Positions 24,133-33,835 of a stretch of 64,000 nucleotides of DNA are shown here, piece by piece. The notes beneath the pieces were generated by a model. It had not been told where the DNA came from, ran no database searches, and worked only from the letters and a program-made list of their open reading frames with translations. The stretch's first letter is position 1; every line of letters starts with the position of its first letter. A program made the position numbers and the translations under genes. Source of the stretch: an uncultured Pseudomonadota bacterium (GTDB taxonomy: Bacteria; Pseudomonadota; Gammaproteobacteria; Steroidobacterales; Woeseiaceae); contig CAJXJW010000002.1 in the NCBI GenBank assembly GCA_913055625.1, positions 434,001-498,000 on the forward strand, in the 5' to 3' direction.

Positions 24133-25953
24133 ATGCTGAGCTTCGAGGACTACCAGTGGCTGTTCCGGAAGTCGCCGTCGATGGCCACCACCATCGCGGA
24201 GGACGGCGCTTACCTCGACGTCAATGACGCCTTTCTCGACCGCCTCGGCTACGAACGGGAGGAGGTGCTGGGCAAGCGCCCGGAAGTCTTCGTCACCGAG
24301 GACAGCGCGCGGCGCATCGCCGAGGAATTCCGCCCCGCGCTGCGCCGCACCGGGCGGCTGCGGCAGAAACCGATCAGTTTCGTTTCGCGCGACGGCGACA
24401 TCGTCGATTGCCTGACAGACGCCATTCTCGAGCACGGGCCCGACGGCCGCTTCCTGCGCACGATTGCCGTCTACACCGAGGCGACGGACCAGGCGCGCGC
24501 GAATTTCAAGTACCGCACCCTGTACCGCTCGATGCCGGCCATGCTGCACACGGTCGACGGCAACGGACAGATCAGCACGGTCACTGACCACTGGCTGCAG
24601 AAGCTCGGCTACACGCGCCAGGAAGTCATCGGCCGTTCGATCACCGACTTCTTCAGCCGTGCGGACCGCCGCCTCTACGCCGGCGATCGCCTGCGGGCGC
24701 TGATCGCCGAAGGCGATTTCAACAACCTCGAACGCCAGATGGTCACGAAGACCGGCGAGAAGCTGGACGTGATCAGCTCGGCGATCGCGCACCGCGACGC
24801 GAAGGGACGCGTCGATCGCATGCTCGTCGCGTCGAAGGACGTCACCGAACGCAAGCGTGCGGAACGGCGGTTGCGCCAGGCGCTCGCCGAGAATGCACGC
24901 CTGCGCGAGGAACTCGAGCACGAACGCGACTACTTGCGCGAAGAGGTCAACGTCGCGCTGAACTTCGGCAGGATCGTGGGCACGAGCCCGGCGTTGCAGC
25001 GCATGCTCCGGCAGGTGGAGGCCGTGGCAAACACGCCGGCCAGCGTCCTGATCCTCGGCGAATCCGGCACCGGCAAGGAGCTCATCGCCCGGGCGATACA
25101 CGCGCGCAGCCCGCGTGCCGAAGGGCCGCTCGTGCGCGTCAACTGCGCGTCGATCCCGAAGGAGCTGTTCGAGAGCGAGTTCTTCGGCCACGTCAAGGGT
25201 GCATTCACCGGCGCGCATCGCGATCGCGTCGGGCGCTTCCAACTTGCCGACGGCGGCTCGATCTTCCTGGACGAGGTCGGCGAGATCCCGCTCGAGCTGC
25301 AGGGCAAGCTGCTGCGCGTATTGCAGGAGAGCGAGTTCGAACGGGTTGGCGACGACGTCACGCGTTCGGTGGACGTGCGCGTCATCGCCGCAACGAACCG
25401 GGACCTCGAAGACCTCATCGTCGAGGGCAAGTTTCGTGAGGACCTGTTCTACCGGCTGAGCGTGTTTCCCGTCGACGTCCCGCCGCTGCGAGAGCGCGCG
25501 GAGGACGTCGTCCAGCTCGCGCAGCACTTTCTCGAACAAACCTGTCGCGACTTCGGGCGAGAGCCGATGACGCTGACGCGGGCGCAGGCGCAGCACCTGC
25601 GGCGCTACGACTGGCCCGGTAACGTCCGCGAGCTGAAGAACGTGATCGAGCGCGCCGTGATCCTGTCGGAAGGCAGCGTGCTGCGCCTGGACCGGTCGAT
25701 GCCCGAGCTTCGGGAGTCCGGCGATGTGTCGGGCGGGGAGCCCGCCGGCGAGTCGGCGCGCGACGGCGTGGAGGGCATCCTCACGGAATCCGACATGCGC
25801 GACCTGCAGCGCCGCAACATCGTCCGGGCCCTCGAGCAGGCCGGCTGGCGCGTGTCCGGCAACGGCGGCGCCGCGGAGCTGCTGGACGTAAAGCCCACGA
25901 CGCTCGCGGACAGGATACGTTCCTTCGGCATCCGGAAGCCCTCCGGCCCCTGA
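24133..25953 (+). CDS. PAS-PAS sigma-54-dependent transcriptional activator
   Basis: 606 aa. Two PAS domains (about residues 5-115 and 130-245) are the sensors; the second ends in the PAC-like [19 protein letters not shown] short coiled linker leads to the AAA+ domain (about 280-520): Walker A GESGTGKE, the sigma-54 contact loop GAFTGA, Walker [11 protein letters not shown], and [20 protein letters not shown] Fis-type helix-turn-helix closes the protein ([20 protein letters not shown] region). There is no receiver domain, so activation is probably by a ligand, redox state or membrane signal at the PAS domains. Three dyads and a divergent sigma-54 promoter lie directly upstream, giving an obvious target. 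Confidence 0.95.
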   Translation: MLSFEDYQWLFRKSPSMATTIAEDGAYLDVNDAFLDRLGYEREEVLGKRPEVFVTEDSARRIAEEFRPALRRTGRLRQKPISFVSRDGDIVDCLTDAILEHGPDGRFLRTIAVYTEATDQARANFKYRTLYRSMPAMLHTVDGNGQISTVTDHWLQKLGYTRQEVIGRSITDFFSRADRRLYAGDRLRALIAEGDFNNLERQMVTKTGEKLDVISSAIAHRDAKGRVDRMLVASKDVTERKRAERRLRQALAENARLREELEHERDYLREEVNVALNFGRIVGTSPALQRMLRQVEAVANTPASVLILGESGTGKELIARAIHARSPRAEGPLVRVNCASIPKELFESEFFGHVKGAFTGAHRDRVGRFQLADGGSIFLDEVGEIPLELQGKLLRVLQESEFERVGDDVTRSVDVRVIAATNRDLEDLIVEGKFREDLFYRLSVFPVDVPPLRERAEDVVQLAQHFLEQTCRDFGREPMTLTRAQAQHLRRYDWPGNVRELKNVIERAVILSEGSVLRLDRSMPELRESGDVSGGEPAGESARDGVEGILTESDMRDLQRRNIVRALEQAGWRVSGNGGAAELLDVKPTTLADRIRSFGIRKPSGP

Positions 25954-26051
25954 TTGACGGGCGCGAATTCGCGCCAGTATGCTGGTCGCGCGCGCGGCGC
26001 GACCGGACGGTTACCTGTCCGCGCACGACTCTGGCCACAACCAAAAAAGAC

Positions 26052-27485
26052 GTGTACGAGCGATCCCGGACAATCCTTCGAGCATTGTTCCTGCTGGCCG
26101 TGATGGCGGGCAGCCTGCCGGTCATGGCCGACAGCCGGCTACCGCAGGGCGTGCGGCACCTGCTGGAGCTTCGCGGTGTCCCCGACGATGCGCTCAGCAT
26201 CCTCGTCGTCGACCTGGAGTCGGGCCGGGACGTCGTGCGCTGGCGCGCCGACGCGCCTCGCAACCCGGCGTCGACGATGAAACTCGTCACGACGCTGGTC
26301 GCGCTGGACATGCTCGGGCCGAGCTACCAGTGGAAGACGGAGCTCTACGCGCTCGGCGAAGTCAGCGATGGGCGTCTCGACGGCGACCTGCTCATCAAGG
26401 GCTACGGCGACCCGTTCCTGGTCACGGAGCGCGTGTGGCGCATGCTTCGCGAACTGAGCCAGGCGGGCATCACCGAGATCACCGGCGATCTCGTCATCGA
26501 CGACAGCTACTTCGAGGTGCCGTGGGAAGATCCCGCGGCGTTCGACAGACAACCGCTCCGCGCCTACAACGTCGCACCGAATGCGTTGCTGATGAACCTC
26601 AAGGTCGTTCGCTACTGGTTCGAGCCCGACCGCGACGCGAACGCCGTGCGCGTCATCCTGGAGCCGCCACTCGAAAACCTGCGGGTCGAAAACCGGCTTG
26701 CGCTCGCGAACGCGAGCTGCCGCGGCTACCAGCGCGGGATCTCGATCGTTCCCGCCGACGATTACCAGACGATGGTGCTGGACGGGGAATTCCCGAGCCG
26801 CTGCAAGAACTACGCGATGTCGCGAACGGCCCTCGATCACAATGCGTACGCCTACGGCCTGTTCGCGTCGCTGTGGCGGGAGGCGGGCAACGTTCTCGCG
26901 GGCGACTGGCGCACCGGCGTGCCGCCGGAGGACGCCACGCCGTTCCTCGCGTTCCCGTCCGAGTCGCTTGCCGAGGTCATCCGCCACATCAACAAACACA
27001 GCAACAACGTCATGGCCCGGCAGATTCTCTACACGCTGGCCGCCGAAACCTTCGGCGCGCCCGGCACCGAGCAGGGCGGCCGGGCCGTCATCGACGACTG
27101 GCTGGCGAAGAAGATTCCGGGCGCCGACAGCGTTCGCGTGGACAACGGTGCCGGGCTGTCGCGCACTGCGTCCATCACGGCGGAGGACTTCGTCCGCCTG
27201 CTCCAGTTCGCCTGGCGCCAGCCGTACATGCCGGAGTTCGCCGCTTCGCTGGCCCTGTCGGGGCACGACGGCACGCTGCGCTCGAAGTTTGCCGACCGCA
27301 AGCTCACCGGACAGGCGCACCTGAAGACAGGTTCCCTGGATCACGTGTCGGCGATCGCGGGTTACATGCAGGCCCGCTCAGGGCGCCGCTTCGCCGTGGT
27401 CACCCTGGTCAACCACGAGGGCGTGCACCGGGGCCCGGGCGAGGAGATCCAGTCCGCGCTCCTGCATTACCTGTACGAGCAATAG
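26052..27485 (+). CDS. dacB: D-alanyl-D-alanine carboxypeptidase/endopeptidase (PBP4 family)
   Basis: 477 aa from GTG 26052 with a signal peptide (LRALFLLAVMAGSLPVMA). The active-site serine and lysine are S74 and K77 in PASTMKLVT; the SxN motif is HSNNVMAR and the third motif LKTGSL. A PBP4-type insertion lies between motifs one and two. The protein trims or cleaves peptidoglycan cross-links in the periplasm. A gap of 98 bp separates it from the activator gene; no regulatory site is evident. The start lacks a clear ribosome-binding site. Confidence 0.92.
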   Translation: MYERSRTILRALFLLAVMAGSLPVMADSRLPQGVRHLLELRGVPDDALSILVVDLESGRDVVRWRADAPRNPASTMKLVTTLVALDMLGPSYQWKTELYALGEVSDGRLDGDLLIKGYGDPFLVTERVWRMLRELSQAGITEITGDLVIDDSYFEVPWEDPAAFDRQPLRAYNVAPNALLMNLKVVRYWFEPDRDANAVRVILEPPLENLRVENRLALANASCRGYQRGISIVPADDYQTMVLDGEFPSRCKNYAMSRTALDHNAYAYGLFASLWREAGNVLAGDWRTGVPPEDATPFLAFPSESLAEVIRHINKHSNNVMARQILYTLAAETFGAPGTEQGGRAVIDDWLAKKIPGADSVRVDNGAGLSRTASITAEDFVRLLQFAWRQPYMPEFAASLALSGHDGTLRSKFADRKLTGQAHLKTGSLDHVSAIAGYMQARSGRRFAVVTLVNHEGVHRGPGEEIQSALLHYLYEQ

Positions 27486-27558
27486 CCGGGACCGGACCCG
27501 CGTCGCAAAACCGCGAGGGGTGCTGTAGTAAACTCGCGCGATGCCTGGGAGACGGATC

Positions 27559-28149
27559 ATGTGGAAATTCATCGTGTTGGCGCTGCTGTTCGCCGTCGGC
27601 GCGGCTCGCGCCGAGACCGGGTACGTGACGGACCAGCTTTCGCTCGGCCTGCACAACGCCTCGGACACCAGTGACCGGCCGTTCCGGACGCTGAAAAGCG
27701 GCGATCGCTTCGACATCATCTCGCGCGAGGGCTACTACGCGCACATCCGGCTCGCGGACGGCACGACCGGCTACGTGAAGGCCAACTTCATCGTGACGGA
27801 GCCACCGGCCGCGTTCATCGTGCAGCAGACCGCCGACGAGCGCGACCGTCTTGCCGCCGAGCTGGCGGACCTCCGGTCGGCATTCGCCGAGCCGGCGGCG
27901 CGCATGGCGGAGCTGGAAACCAGTGCGGCCACGGCCCGCAGCGAGGCTGATGCCGCGGGTGCCCTGGTCGCAGAACTGCAGGCGGCGAACGCCGACCTGG
28001 TCGAGCGACAGGCACGGTACGCGTTCAGCCTGCCGTACAGCTGGGTGGGCGGCGCGGCGTTGATCTGCCTCGTCGCCGGCGTGCTGCTCGGCGTCTGGTG
28101 GACCGACCGGCAAAGCCGGCGCCGTCACGGCGGTATTCGCGTCGTCTGA
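27559..28149 (+). CDS. SH3-domain/coiled-coil membrane protein (TIGR04211, YgiM-like)
   Basis: 196 aa. A signal peptide (MWKFIVLALLFAVGAARA) leads to a bacterial SH3 domain (YVTDQLSLGLHNASDTSD, FRTLKSGDRFDII, GTTGYVKANFIV), a coiled coil of about 60 residues, and a C-terminal transmembrane helix (YSWVGGAALICLVAGVLLGV). This is the standard TIGR04211 layout. The ATG at 27559 is preferred over 27541 because GGGAG stands 7 nt before it. The function is probably envelope related; the exact role is not known. Confidence 0.88.
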   Translation: MWKFIVLALLFAVGAARAETGYVTDQLSLGLHNASDTSDRPFRTLKSGDRFDIISREGYYAHIRLADGTTGYVKANFIVTEPPAAFIVQQTADERDRLAAELADLRSAFAEPAARMAELETSAATARSEADAAGALVAELQAANADLVERQARYAFSLPYSWVGGAALICLVAGVLLGVWWTDRQSRRRHGGIRVV

Positions 28150-28174
28150 ACGGCCCGCCGCGCCGCGCGTCGGG

Positions 28175-28202
28175 CGTTCCGGGAATATCATATTCCCGAA
28201 CG
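28175..28202. promoter_or_regulatory. Long palindrome upstream of cysJ
   Basis: GGGAATATCATATTCCC (28181-28197) is a perfect 8-1-8 inverted repeat, and the symmetry extends outward with CGTTC (28175-28179) and GAACG (28198-28202) with one extra C on the left. It lies about 110 bp before the cysJ start and is followed by AACGTTATATG. It could be a regulator site; CysB sites are usually less symmetric, so another regulator is possible. No intrinsic-terminator T-run follows it. Confidence 0.5.
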
Positions 28203-28310
28203 TTATATGCGTCTGAAAAACGGATCGTTCACGGGCTCCGGCCCTGTCCCTAAGGTGTGGCCTGTCCCGCCCGGCCCGCGCCGGGCACACCCGACGACAG
28301 GAACCGCCCA

Positions 28311-30104
28311 ATGCGCGCCTCGACCGCCCAACAGAGCCCGCTGCCGCTCGACGACAGCCAATCGCAACGCCTGAACGACGCGCTGGCGGGACTGACCACC
28401 GACCAGCTCCAGTGGATCAGCGGTTATGCCGCGGGCCTCGCCGCCGCCACGAACGGCGCCGCGTTGCCGGCCGCCGCCCCGGCGGCCGACGCCGCGAACA
28501 CACTGACGATCCTGTACGGCTCCCAGACCGGCAATGGCCAGGGCATTGCCGAAGACCTGGGCCGCCGGGCGCGTGAAAAAGGCTTCGGGGTCACGCTGCA
28601 GAGCCTGGCCGACTACAAGCCGTCGCAGCTAAAGCGCGAGTCACTGGTGACCTTCGTCATCTCCACGCACGGCGAAGGGGATCCGCCGGACGACGCGGAG
28701 CTGTTCCACGAGTTCCTGCTGTCGAAGAAGGCGCCGAAGCTCGAGGGGCTGCGCTATACCGTGCTCGCGCTCGGCGACAGCAGTTACGTGAATTTCTGCC
28801 AGACCGGCCGCGAGTTCGATCGCCGTCTCGAGGAACTCGGCGGCGAGCGCCTGCAACCGCTCGTCGAGTGCGACGTCGACTACGAAGAGGCAGCGGCCGG
28901 CTGGAGTGCGGGGCTCATCGGCCGCTTGCCGGAACTGATCGACGCCAGTGCACCGGTGCCGCAGCTTCGCGCCGTGGCGGCCGGGCCGCGCTTCGACAAG
29001 CACCGGCCGTTTGCCGCGGAAGTGCTCGCCAACCAGAAGATTACCGGCCGGGACTCGACCAAGGACGTGCGCCACATCGAGCTGTCGCTCGAAGGCTCGG
29101 GCCTGCACTACGAGCCGGGCGACGCGCTGGCCGTGATCGTGCGCAACCCGCCACAGCTCGTGGACGAGCTGCTGGACGCGCTGGCACTGGACGGCGCGCA
29201 GGCCGTCGAGCTTCGCGACGAGTCACTGGCACTGAAGGACGCGCTGAGCGAGCGCCTCGAGATCACCGCGGTCAGCACGGGCTTTCTCGCGGCCTGGGCG
29301 CAGCATGGCGATGGCGAACTGGCCGGGCTGCTGGAGGGCGGCGACCGTGACGTGCTCGCCGACCTCGTCGAGAATCACCAGGTCATCGACGTCGTGCGCC
29401 GCTTCCCGGCGACGGTCGACGCCGCCACGTTCGCCGCGAGCCTGCGTCGGCTCAGCCCGCGCTCGTACTCGATCGCATCGAGTGCGAAGGCCAATCCGGA
29501 CGAGGTGCACCTGACGGTCGCCGCGGTGCGCTACACGGCGTTCGGCACCGAGCACTGGGGCGCGGCGTCGACGCATCTCGCCGATCGCGTTGCGGAAGGC
29601 GACAGCGTCTCCGTCTTCGTCGAGCCGAACACGCGCTTCCGCCTGCCGGCCGACGACGCGCGGGACGTCATCATGATCGGCCCCGGCACCGGCGTGGCGC
29701 CGTTTCGCGCGTTTGTCGAGGAGCGCGAGGAGCGCGGCGCGAGCGGCCGCAACTGGCTGTTCTTCGGCGACCGCACGTTCCGCGACGATTTCCTTTACCA
29801 GGTCGAATGGCAGCGCCACCTGAAGAGCGGCGCGCTGCATCGGCTCGACGTCGCGTTCTCGCGCGACCAGGCGGACAAGGTCTACGTTCAGGACCGGCTG
29901 CGTGAGAACGGCGCCGACATCCACGCGTGGCTCGAGGGCGGCGCGGCGCTGTACGTGTGCGGCGATGCCAAGCACATGGCGGGTGACGTGGACGACGCGC
30001 TGGCCGCGATCATCGCGGAGCACGGCGGCGTCAGCCGGGACGACGCGCAGGCGCGCCTGAAGGAACTGCGGCGTGACGGCCGTTACCAGCGGGACGTGTA
30101 TTGA
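28311..30104 (+). CDS. cysJ: Sulfite reductase [NADPH] flavoprotein alpha subunit
   Basis: 597 aa. An N-terminal flavodoxin domain (LTILYGSQTGNGQGIAEDL, STHGEGDPPDDAELFHEFL, ALGDSSYVNFC) is joined to a ferredoxin-NADP reductase-like half: FAD-binding RSYSIASS, NADP-binding GPGTGVAPFRAFVEER, NWLFFGDRTF, and the terminal GRYQRDVY. It moves electrons from NADPH through FAD and FMN to CysI for reduction of sulfite to sulfide. It overlaps cysI in a TGATG. A 161-bp leader precedes it and holds a strong palindrome. Confidence 0.96.
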   Translation: MRASTAQQSPLPLDDSQSQRLNDALAGLTTDQLQWISGYAAGLAAATNGAALPAAAPAADAANTLTILYGSQTGNGQGIAEDLGRRAREKGFGVTLQSLADYKPSQLKRESLVTFVISTHGEGDPPDDAELFHEFLLSKKAPKLEGLRYTVLALGDSSYVNFCQTGREFDRRLEELGGERLQPLVECDVDYEEAAAGWSAGLIGRLPELIDASAPVPQLRAVAAGPRFDKHRPFAAEVLANQKITGRDSTKDVRHIELSLEGSGLHYEPGDALAVIVRNPPQLVDELLDALALDGAQAVELRDESLALKDALSERLEITAVSTGFLAAWAQHGDGELAGLLEGGDRDVLADLVENHQVIDVVRRFPATVDAATFAASLRRLSPRSYSIASSAKANPDEVHLTVAAVRYTAFGTEHWGAASTHLADRVAEGDSVSVFVEPNTRFRLPADDARDVIMIGPGTGVAPFRAFVEEREERGASGRNWLFFGDRTFRDDFLYQVEWQRHLKSGALHRLDVAFSRDQADKVYVQDRLRENGADIHAWLEGGAALYVCGDAKHMAGDVDDALAAIIAEHGGVSRDDAQARLKELRRDGRYQRDVY

Positions 30105-31822
30105 TGGGCGCAAACCTCTCCGACGTCGAGCGCATCAAGGCGGCTAGCCGCCACCTGCGCGGATCGCTGGTCGACAGCCTCGCGAACCCGGTCACGGGCG
30201 CGCTGGCGGACGACGATACACAGCTGTCGAAGTTCCACGGCATCTACCAGCAGGACGACCGCGACCTGCGCAGCGAGCGCAAGCGTCAGCGACTGGAGCC
30301 CGCTTACAGCTTCATGATTCGCGCGCGCGTGCCGGGCGGCATCTGCACGCCGGCACAGTGGCTGAACATGGACCGCGTCGCGACCGAGCGCGCGAACGGA
30401 ACGATTCGCCTGACGACCCGCCAGGCGTTCCAGCTGCACGGCGTGATCAAGACGAACCTGAAGGCGGCGGTCGCCGGCATCAACCGGGAGATGATGGACA
30501 CGCTGGCGGCTTGCGGCGATGTGAACCGCAACGTGATGGCGCCGACGCTGTACGACCTGAGCGACGTGCACCGTGCGGTGCAGGCGGACGCTGCGCGGCT
30601 GAGCGCGCACCTGTCGCCCACGACGCATGCGTACCACGAGATCTGGCTCGACGGCGAAAAGGTCGCGCTGGAGAACGAGGACCCGGACGCCGACGTCGAG
30701 CCGATCTACGGCAAGACTTACCTGCCTCGCAAGTTCAAGACGGCGTTCGTCATCCCGCCGCAGAACGATACCGACATTTTCGCGCAGGACCTCGGTTTCA
30801 TTGCGATCGTCGAAGACGGCCAACTGACCGGCTACAACGTGACCGTCGGTGGTGGCATGGGCATGACGCACGGCGAGCCGGAAACCTACCCGCGGCTCGG
30901 CGACGTGCTGGGCTTCTGCTCGGCCGGCGACGTGCTGGCCGTGGCGGAAGCGGTCGTGACGACGCAACGTGATTTCGGCGACCGGACGAACCGCAAGCAC
31001 GCGCGCCTGAAATACACGATCGACGATCGCGGCGTCGACTGGTTCCGCGGCCAGGTCGTGGAGCGCTCGGGCGTGCCGCTCGGCGAGCCGCGCAAGTTCG
31101 CCTTTGTCGGAAACGGCGACGCGTACGGCTGGGTCCGCGACGACGCGGGCGGCTGGCACTACACGCTGTTCGTGCAGAACGGGCGGGTCGCCGACGTCGG
31201 TTCACGGCGGCTGCTGTCGGGGCTGCGCGCGATCGCCGCCGTGCTCGACGGCGAGTTCCGCCTGACGCCGAACCAGAACCTCGCGATCAGCGGCGTCGAC
31301 GACGCCGGCCGCAGGACGATCGAGGCGCTCCTGGCCGAGTATGGCATCGCCAACGACACCCAGGCCTCGCCGCTGCGTCTGAACTCGATGGCCTGCGTGG
31401 CGTTCCCGACCTGCGGGCTCGCGATGGCCGAGAGCGAACGCTACCTCCCGTCGCTGGTGGACACACTGGAGCAGAGGCTCGCCGACGCCGGTCTCGGCGA
31501 CGTGCCGATCACGATCCGCATGACGGGCTGCCCGAACGGCTGTGCCCGGCCCTACATCGCGGAAATCGGCCTGGTCGGCAAGGGGCCGGGCACTTACAAC
31601 CTGTATCTCGGCGCGGCGTTCGACGGTTCGCGTCTCGGGGTGCTCTATCGCGAGAACATCAACGAGGCCGATATTCTCGAGGCGCTGCAGCCGCTGTTCG
31701 AGCGCTTTTCGTCAGCGCGCCGGGACGGCGAGCACTTCGGCGACTTCCTCGTGCGCGAGGGCGTCGTGCGCGAGGTCACCGCCGGGCGGCATTTTCACAC
31801 ACCGGAGGCGGGGGATGGCTGA
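30104..31822 (+). CDS. cysI: Sulfite reductase hemoprotein beta subunit
   Basis: 572 aa. The siroheme/4Fe-4S ligands are visible as the paired motifs [10 protein letters not shown] and [20 protein letters not shown]. Earlier conserved segments include [26 protein letters not shown], and [17 protein letters not shown]. It reduces sulfite to sulfide using electrons from CysJ. ATG 30104 overlaps the cysJ stop by one base, and the 3' end overlaps cysH by 8 bp, so the three are translationally coupled. Confidence 0.97.
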   Translation: MGANLSDVERIKAASRHLRGSLVDSLANPVTGALADDDTQLSKFHGIYQQDDRDLRSERKRQRLEPAYSFMIRARVPGGICTPAQWLNMDRVATERANGTIRLTTRQAFQLHGVIKTNLKAAVAGINREMMDTLAACGDVNRNVMAPTLYDLSDVHRAVQADAARLSAHLSPTTHAYHEIWLDGEKVALENEDPDADVEPIYGKTYLPRKFKTAFVIPPQNDTDIFAQDLGFIAIVEDGQLTGYNVTVGGGMGMTHGEPETYPRLGDVLGFCSAGDVLAVAEAVVTTQRDFGDRTNRKHARLKYTIDDRGVDWFRGQVVERSGVPLGEPRKFAFVGNGDAYGWVRDDAGGWHYTLFVQNGRVADVGSRRLLSGLRAIAAVLDGEFRLTPNQNLAISGVDDAGRRTIEALLAEYGIANDTQASPLRLNSMACVAFPTCGLAMAESERYLPSLVDTLEQRLADAGLGDVPITIRMTGCPNGCARPYIAEIGLVGKGPGTYNLYLGAAFDGSRLGVLYRENINEADILEALQPLFERFSSARRDGEHFGDFLVREGVVREVTAGRHFHTPEAGDG

Positions 31823-32546
31823 GCTGAACGAACGCTCCAGCCGGCGGGCGGCGGAGCAGGTCTGCGACAAGATGCTTGGGCGCAAGACCGCCGAGGAGCG
31901 TGTTGCGTGGGCGCTGAAGACGTTGCCCGGCAACCACGTGCTGAGTTCGAGCTTCGGCGCGCAATCGGCCGTGATGCTGCACCTGCTCACGCAGCAGAAG
32001 CCGGACATCCCGGTGGTCGTCATCGACACCGGCTACCTGTTCCCCGAGACCTACCGCTTCATCGACGAGATGACCGAACGGCTGGACCTGAATCTTCGTG
32101 TCTACCGTGCCGACACGTCGCCGGCGTGGCAGGAAGCGCGCCACGGACGCCGCTGGGAGCAGGGCGTCGAGGGGCTGGCGGCGTACAACCGCGAGAACAA
32201 GGTCATGCCGATGGAGCGCGCGCTCGAAGAGCTCGGCGTCGGCACCTGGTTCGCCGGCCTGCGGCGCGTGCAGTCCGCGAGCCGCTCGCGCACGCCGTTC
32301 GTCGACACGTCGGGCGAGCGCTGGAAAGTGCACCCGATCGCCGACTGGTCGGATCGCGACATCTACGTTTACCTGAAGAAGCACGACCTGCCGTACCACC
32401 CGCTGTGGCACGAGGGCTACGTGTCCATCGGCGACGTGCACACCACGCGTTCGCTGCTCGACGTGGCATCGCGCGACGAGACCCGGTTCTTCGGGCTCAC
32501 CCGCGAGTGCGGCCTGCACGAGATGGATTTCGGCAAGACGGCCTGA
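31815..32546 (+). CDS. cysH: Phosphoadenosine phosphosulfate reductase
   Basis: 243 aa. Key features are [44 protein letters not shown], and the catalytic cysteine in RECGLHEMD near the C-terminus. It lacks the extra Cys pairs that bind the iron-sulfur cluster in APS reductases, so it should use PAPS and thioredoxin. A GGAGGCGGGG precedes the ATG. The sulfate-activating genes cysD, cysN and cysC are not in the window. Confidence 0.96.
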   Translation: MAELNERSSRRAAEQVCDKMLGRKTAEERVAWALKTLPGNHVLSSSFGAQSAVMLHLLTQQKPDIPVVVIDTGYLFPETYRFIDEMTERLDLNLRVYRADTSPAWQEARHGRRWEQGVEGLAAYNRENKVMPMERALEELGVGTWFAGLRRVQSASRSRTPFVDTSGERWKVHPIADWSDRDIYVYLKKHDLPYHPLWHEGYVSIGDVHTTRSLLDVASRDETRFFGLTRECGLHEMDFGKTA

Positions 32547-32570
32547 CCACCGCCCGGCCGTACCGAACCG

Positions 32571-33581
32571 CTACGCGGCCTCGGTGATGTCGTCCGAACA
32601 GCCGCCGCGCAGCGGCAGCTTCGATTCACCGAACAGTGCGTCGATTTCGTCCTGCGTGCGCGCGTGGCGCGTTTTCTCGAGCTGGTCCGGCGTGATGTGC
32701 GGCGCGAACAGCTGCACGAAATCCAGCATGTAGCGGCGCAGCACCGCCTCCTTCCGGAACCCGATCCAGGTCGTCGAGCGCGGGAACAGGCCCTCGGCAT
32801 CGAGCGAGACCAGGTCCTTCTTGTCGTCGCAGTCCTCCGCCATGCTGGCGACAATGCCCACGCCGAGGCCCATGCGCACGTAGGTCTTGATGACGTCCGC
32901 GTCGCGCGCCGTGAACACGACGTCAGGTTCGAGGCCTTCGTCAGCGAACGCCTTCTTCAGTGACGAATGCCCGCCGAAGCTGAACACGTAGGTGACCAGC
33001 GGAAACCGGGAGAGCTCCTCCAGCGTTACCTTGCCGTCCAGATGTGTCAGCTCGTGATCCTTCGGCACGATGATCTTGCGGTCCCAGTGGTAGCTCGGAA
33101 CGAGCAACAGGTCGGCGAACAGGTCGCGCGAGCCGGTGGCTATCGCGAAGTCGATTTCGTTCGCGGACACCATGTCGGCGATCTGCTCCGACGTGCCCTG
33201 GTGCAGGTTCAGCGTGACCTGCGGGTAGCGCTCGCGGAAGGCCCGGATTACGTCCGGCAGCACGTAGCGCGCCTGCGTGTGGGTCGTGGCGATCGACAGC
33301 GTGCCTTCTTCCTCGTGGTAGTAGTCGGAGGCGAGGCTGCGGATGTTGTCGACCTCCTGCATGATCAGGCGCGCCCGGTCGATCACCTGCCGGCCTGCCG
33401 CCGTGATCCCGCCCAGGCTCTTGCCCTTGCGCGTGAACAGCTGCAGCCCGAGTTCTTCCTCGAGCAGTTTCAACTGCTTGCTGACGCCGGGTTGCGAGGT
33501 ATACAGGCGCTCTGCCGCCGCCGTGATGTTCAGCCCGTTATCGACGATCGCCAGAAGATACTTGAGTTGTTGTAATTTCAT
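32571..33581 (-). CDS. cysB: CysB, LysR-type regulator of sulfur assimilation
   Basis: 336 aa. The N-terminal helix-turn-helix reads MKLQQLKYLLAIVDNGLNIT, then SQPGVSKQLKLLEEELG, typical of CysB/Cbl. The inducer domain has the conserved TTHTQARYVLP, LHQGTSEQIADMV, FAIATGS and VTYVFSFGG. It is expected to activate cys genes with N-acetylserine and to be antagonised by sulfide or thiosulfate. It is divergent from cysG across 254 bp and convergent with cysH, placing the regulator inside its regulon. Confidence 0.95.
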   Translation of the reverse strand: MKLQQLKYLLAIVDNGLNITAAAERLYTSQPGVSKQLKLLEEELGLQLFTRKGKSLGGITAAGRQVIDRARLIMQEVDNIRSLASDYYHEEEGTLSIATTHTQARYVLPDVIRAFRERYPQVTLNLHQGTSEQIADMVSANEIDFAIATGSRDLFADLLLVPSYHWDRKIIVPKDHELTHLDGKVTLEELSRFPLVTYVFSFGGHSSLKKAFADEGLEPDVVFTARDADVIKTYVRMGLGVGIVASMAEDCDDKKDLVSLDAEGLFPRSTTWIGFRKEAVLRRYMLDFVQLFAPHITPDQLEKTRHARTQDEIDALFGESKLPLRGGCSDDITEAA

Positions 33582-33725
33582 CGAAAACGTACAAGCCCCC
33601 GCGCTCTAACCCTATGACCGTGCAGCGATCGGATCGTTTCCGAAATCGGCGCAAATAACGCATTGGTCTAAATGGCCAGGATTCCGCGGCGTTGTTCGGG
33701 CGCGCGCCGCGTTTATGCGCATATT

Positions 33726-33812
33726 TTGCAGTGCAACATCGGTACATATAACACATAGCTATATCGGCAGAAACAGCCTGTCTTTTTCGCGCAACGATCG
33801 GGCTTCTATAGT
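33726..33812 (+). promoter_or_regulatory. cysB-cysG intergenic control region
   Basis: Within the 254 bp between cysB and cysG, TTGCAGTGCAA (33726-33736) is a perfect 5-1-5 dyad of LysR-box form, followed by the AT-rich ACATATAACACATAGCTATA stretch (33744-33763). A TATAGT (33807-33812) about 24 bp before the cysG start is a good -10, with no good -35, as expected for an activator-dependent promoter. CysB binding is inferred. Confidence 0.5.
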
Positions 33813-33835
33813 CGTCCGCTCTCCAGGAGACCGCC

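Noticed and set aside
31815..32546. APS reductase rather than PAPS reductase
   Set aside because: The additional cysteine pairs that hold the iron-sulfur cluster of APS reductases are absent.
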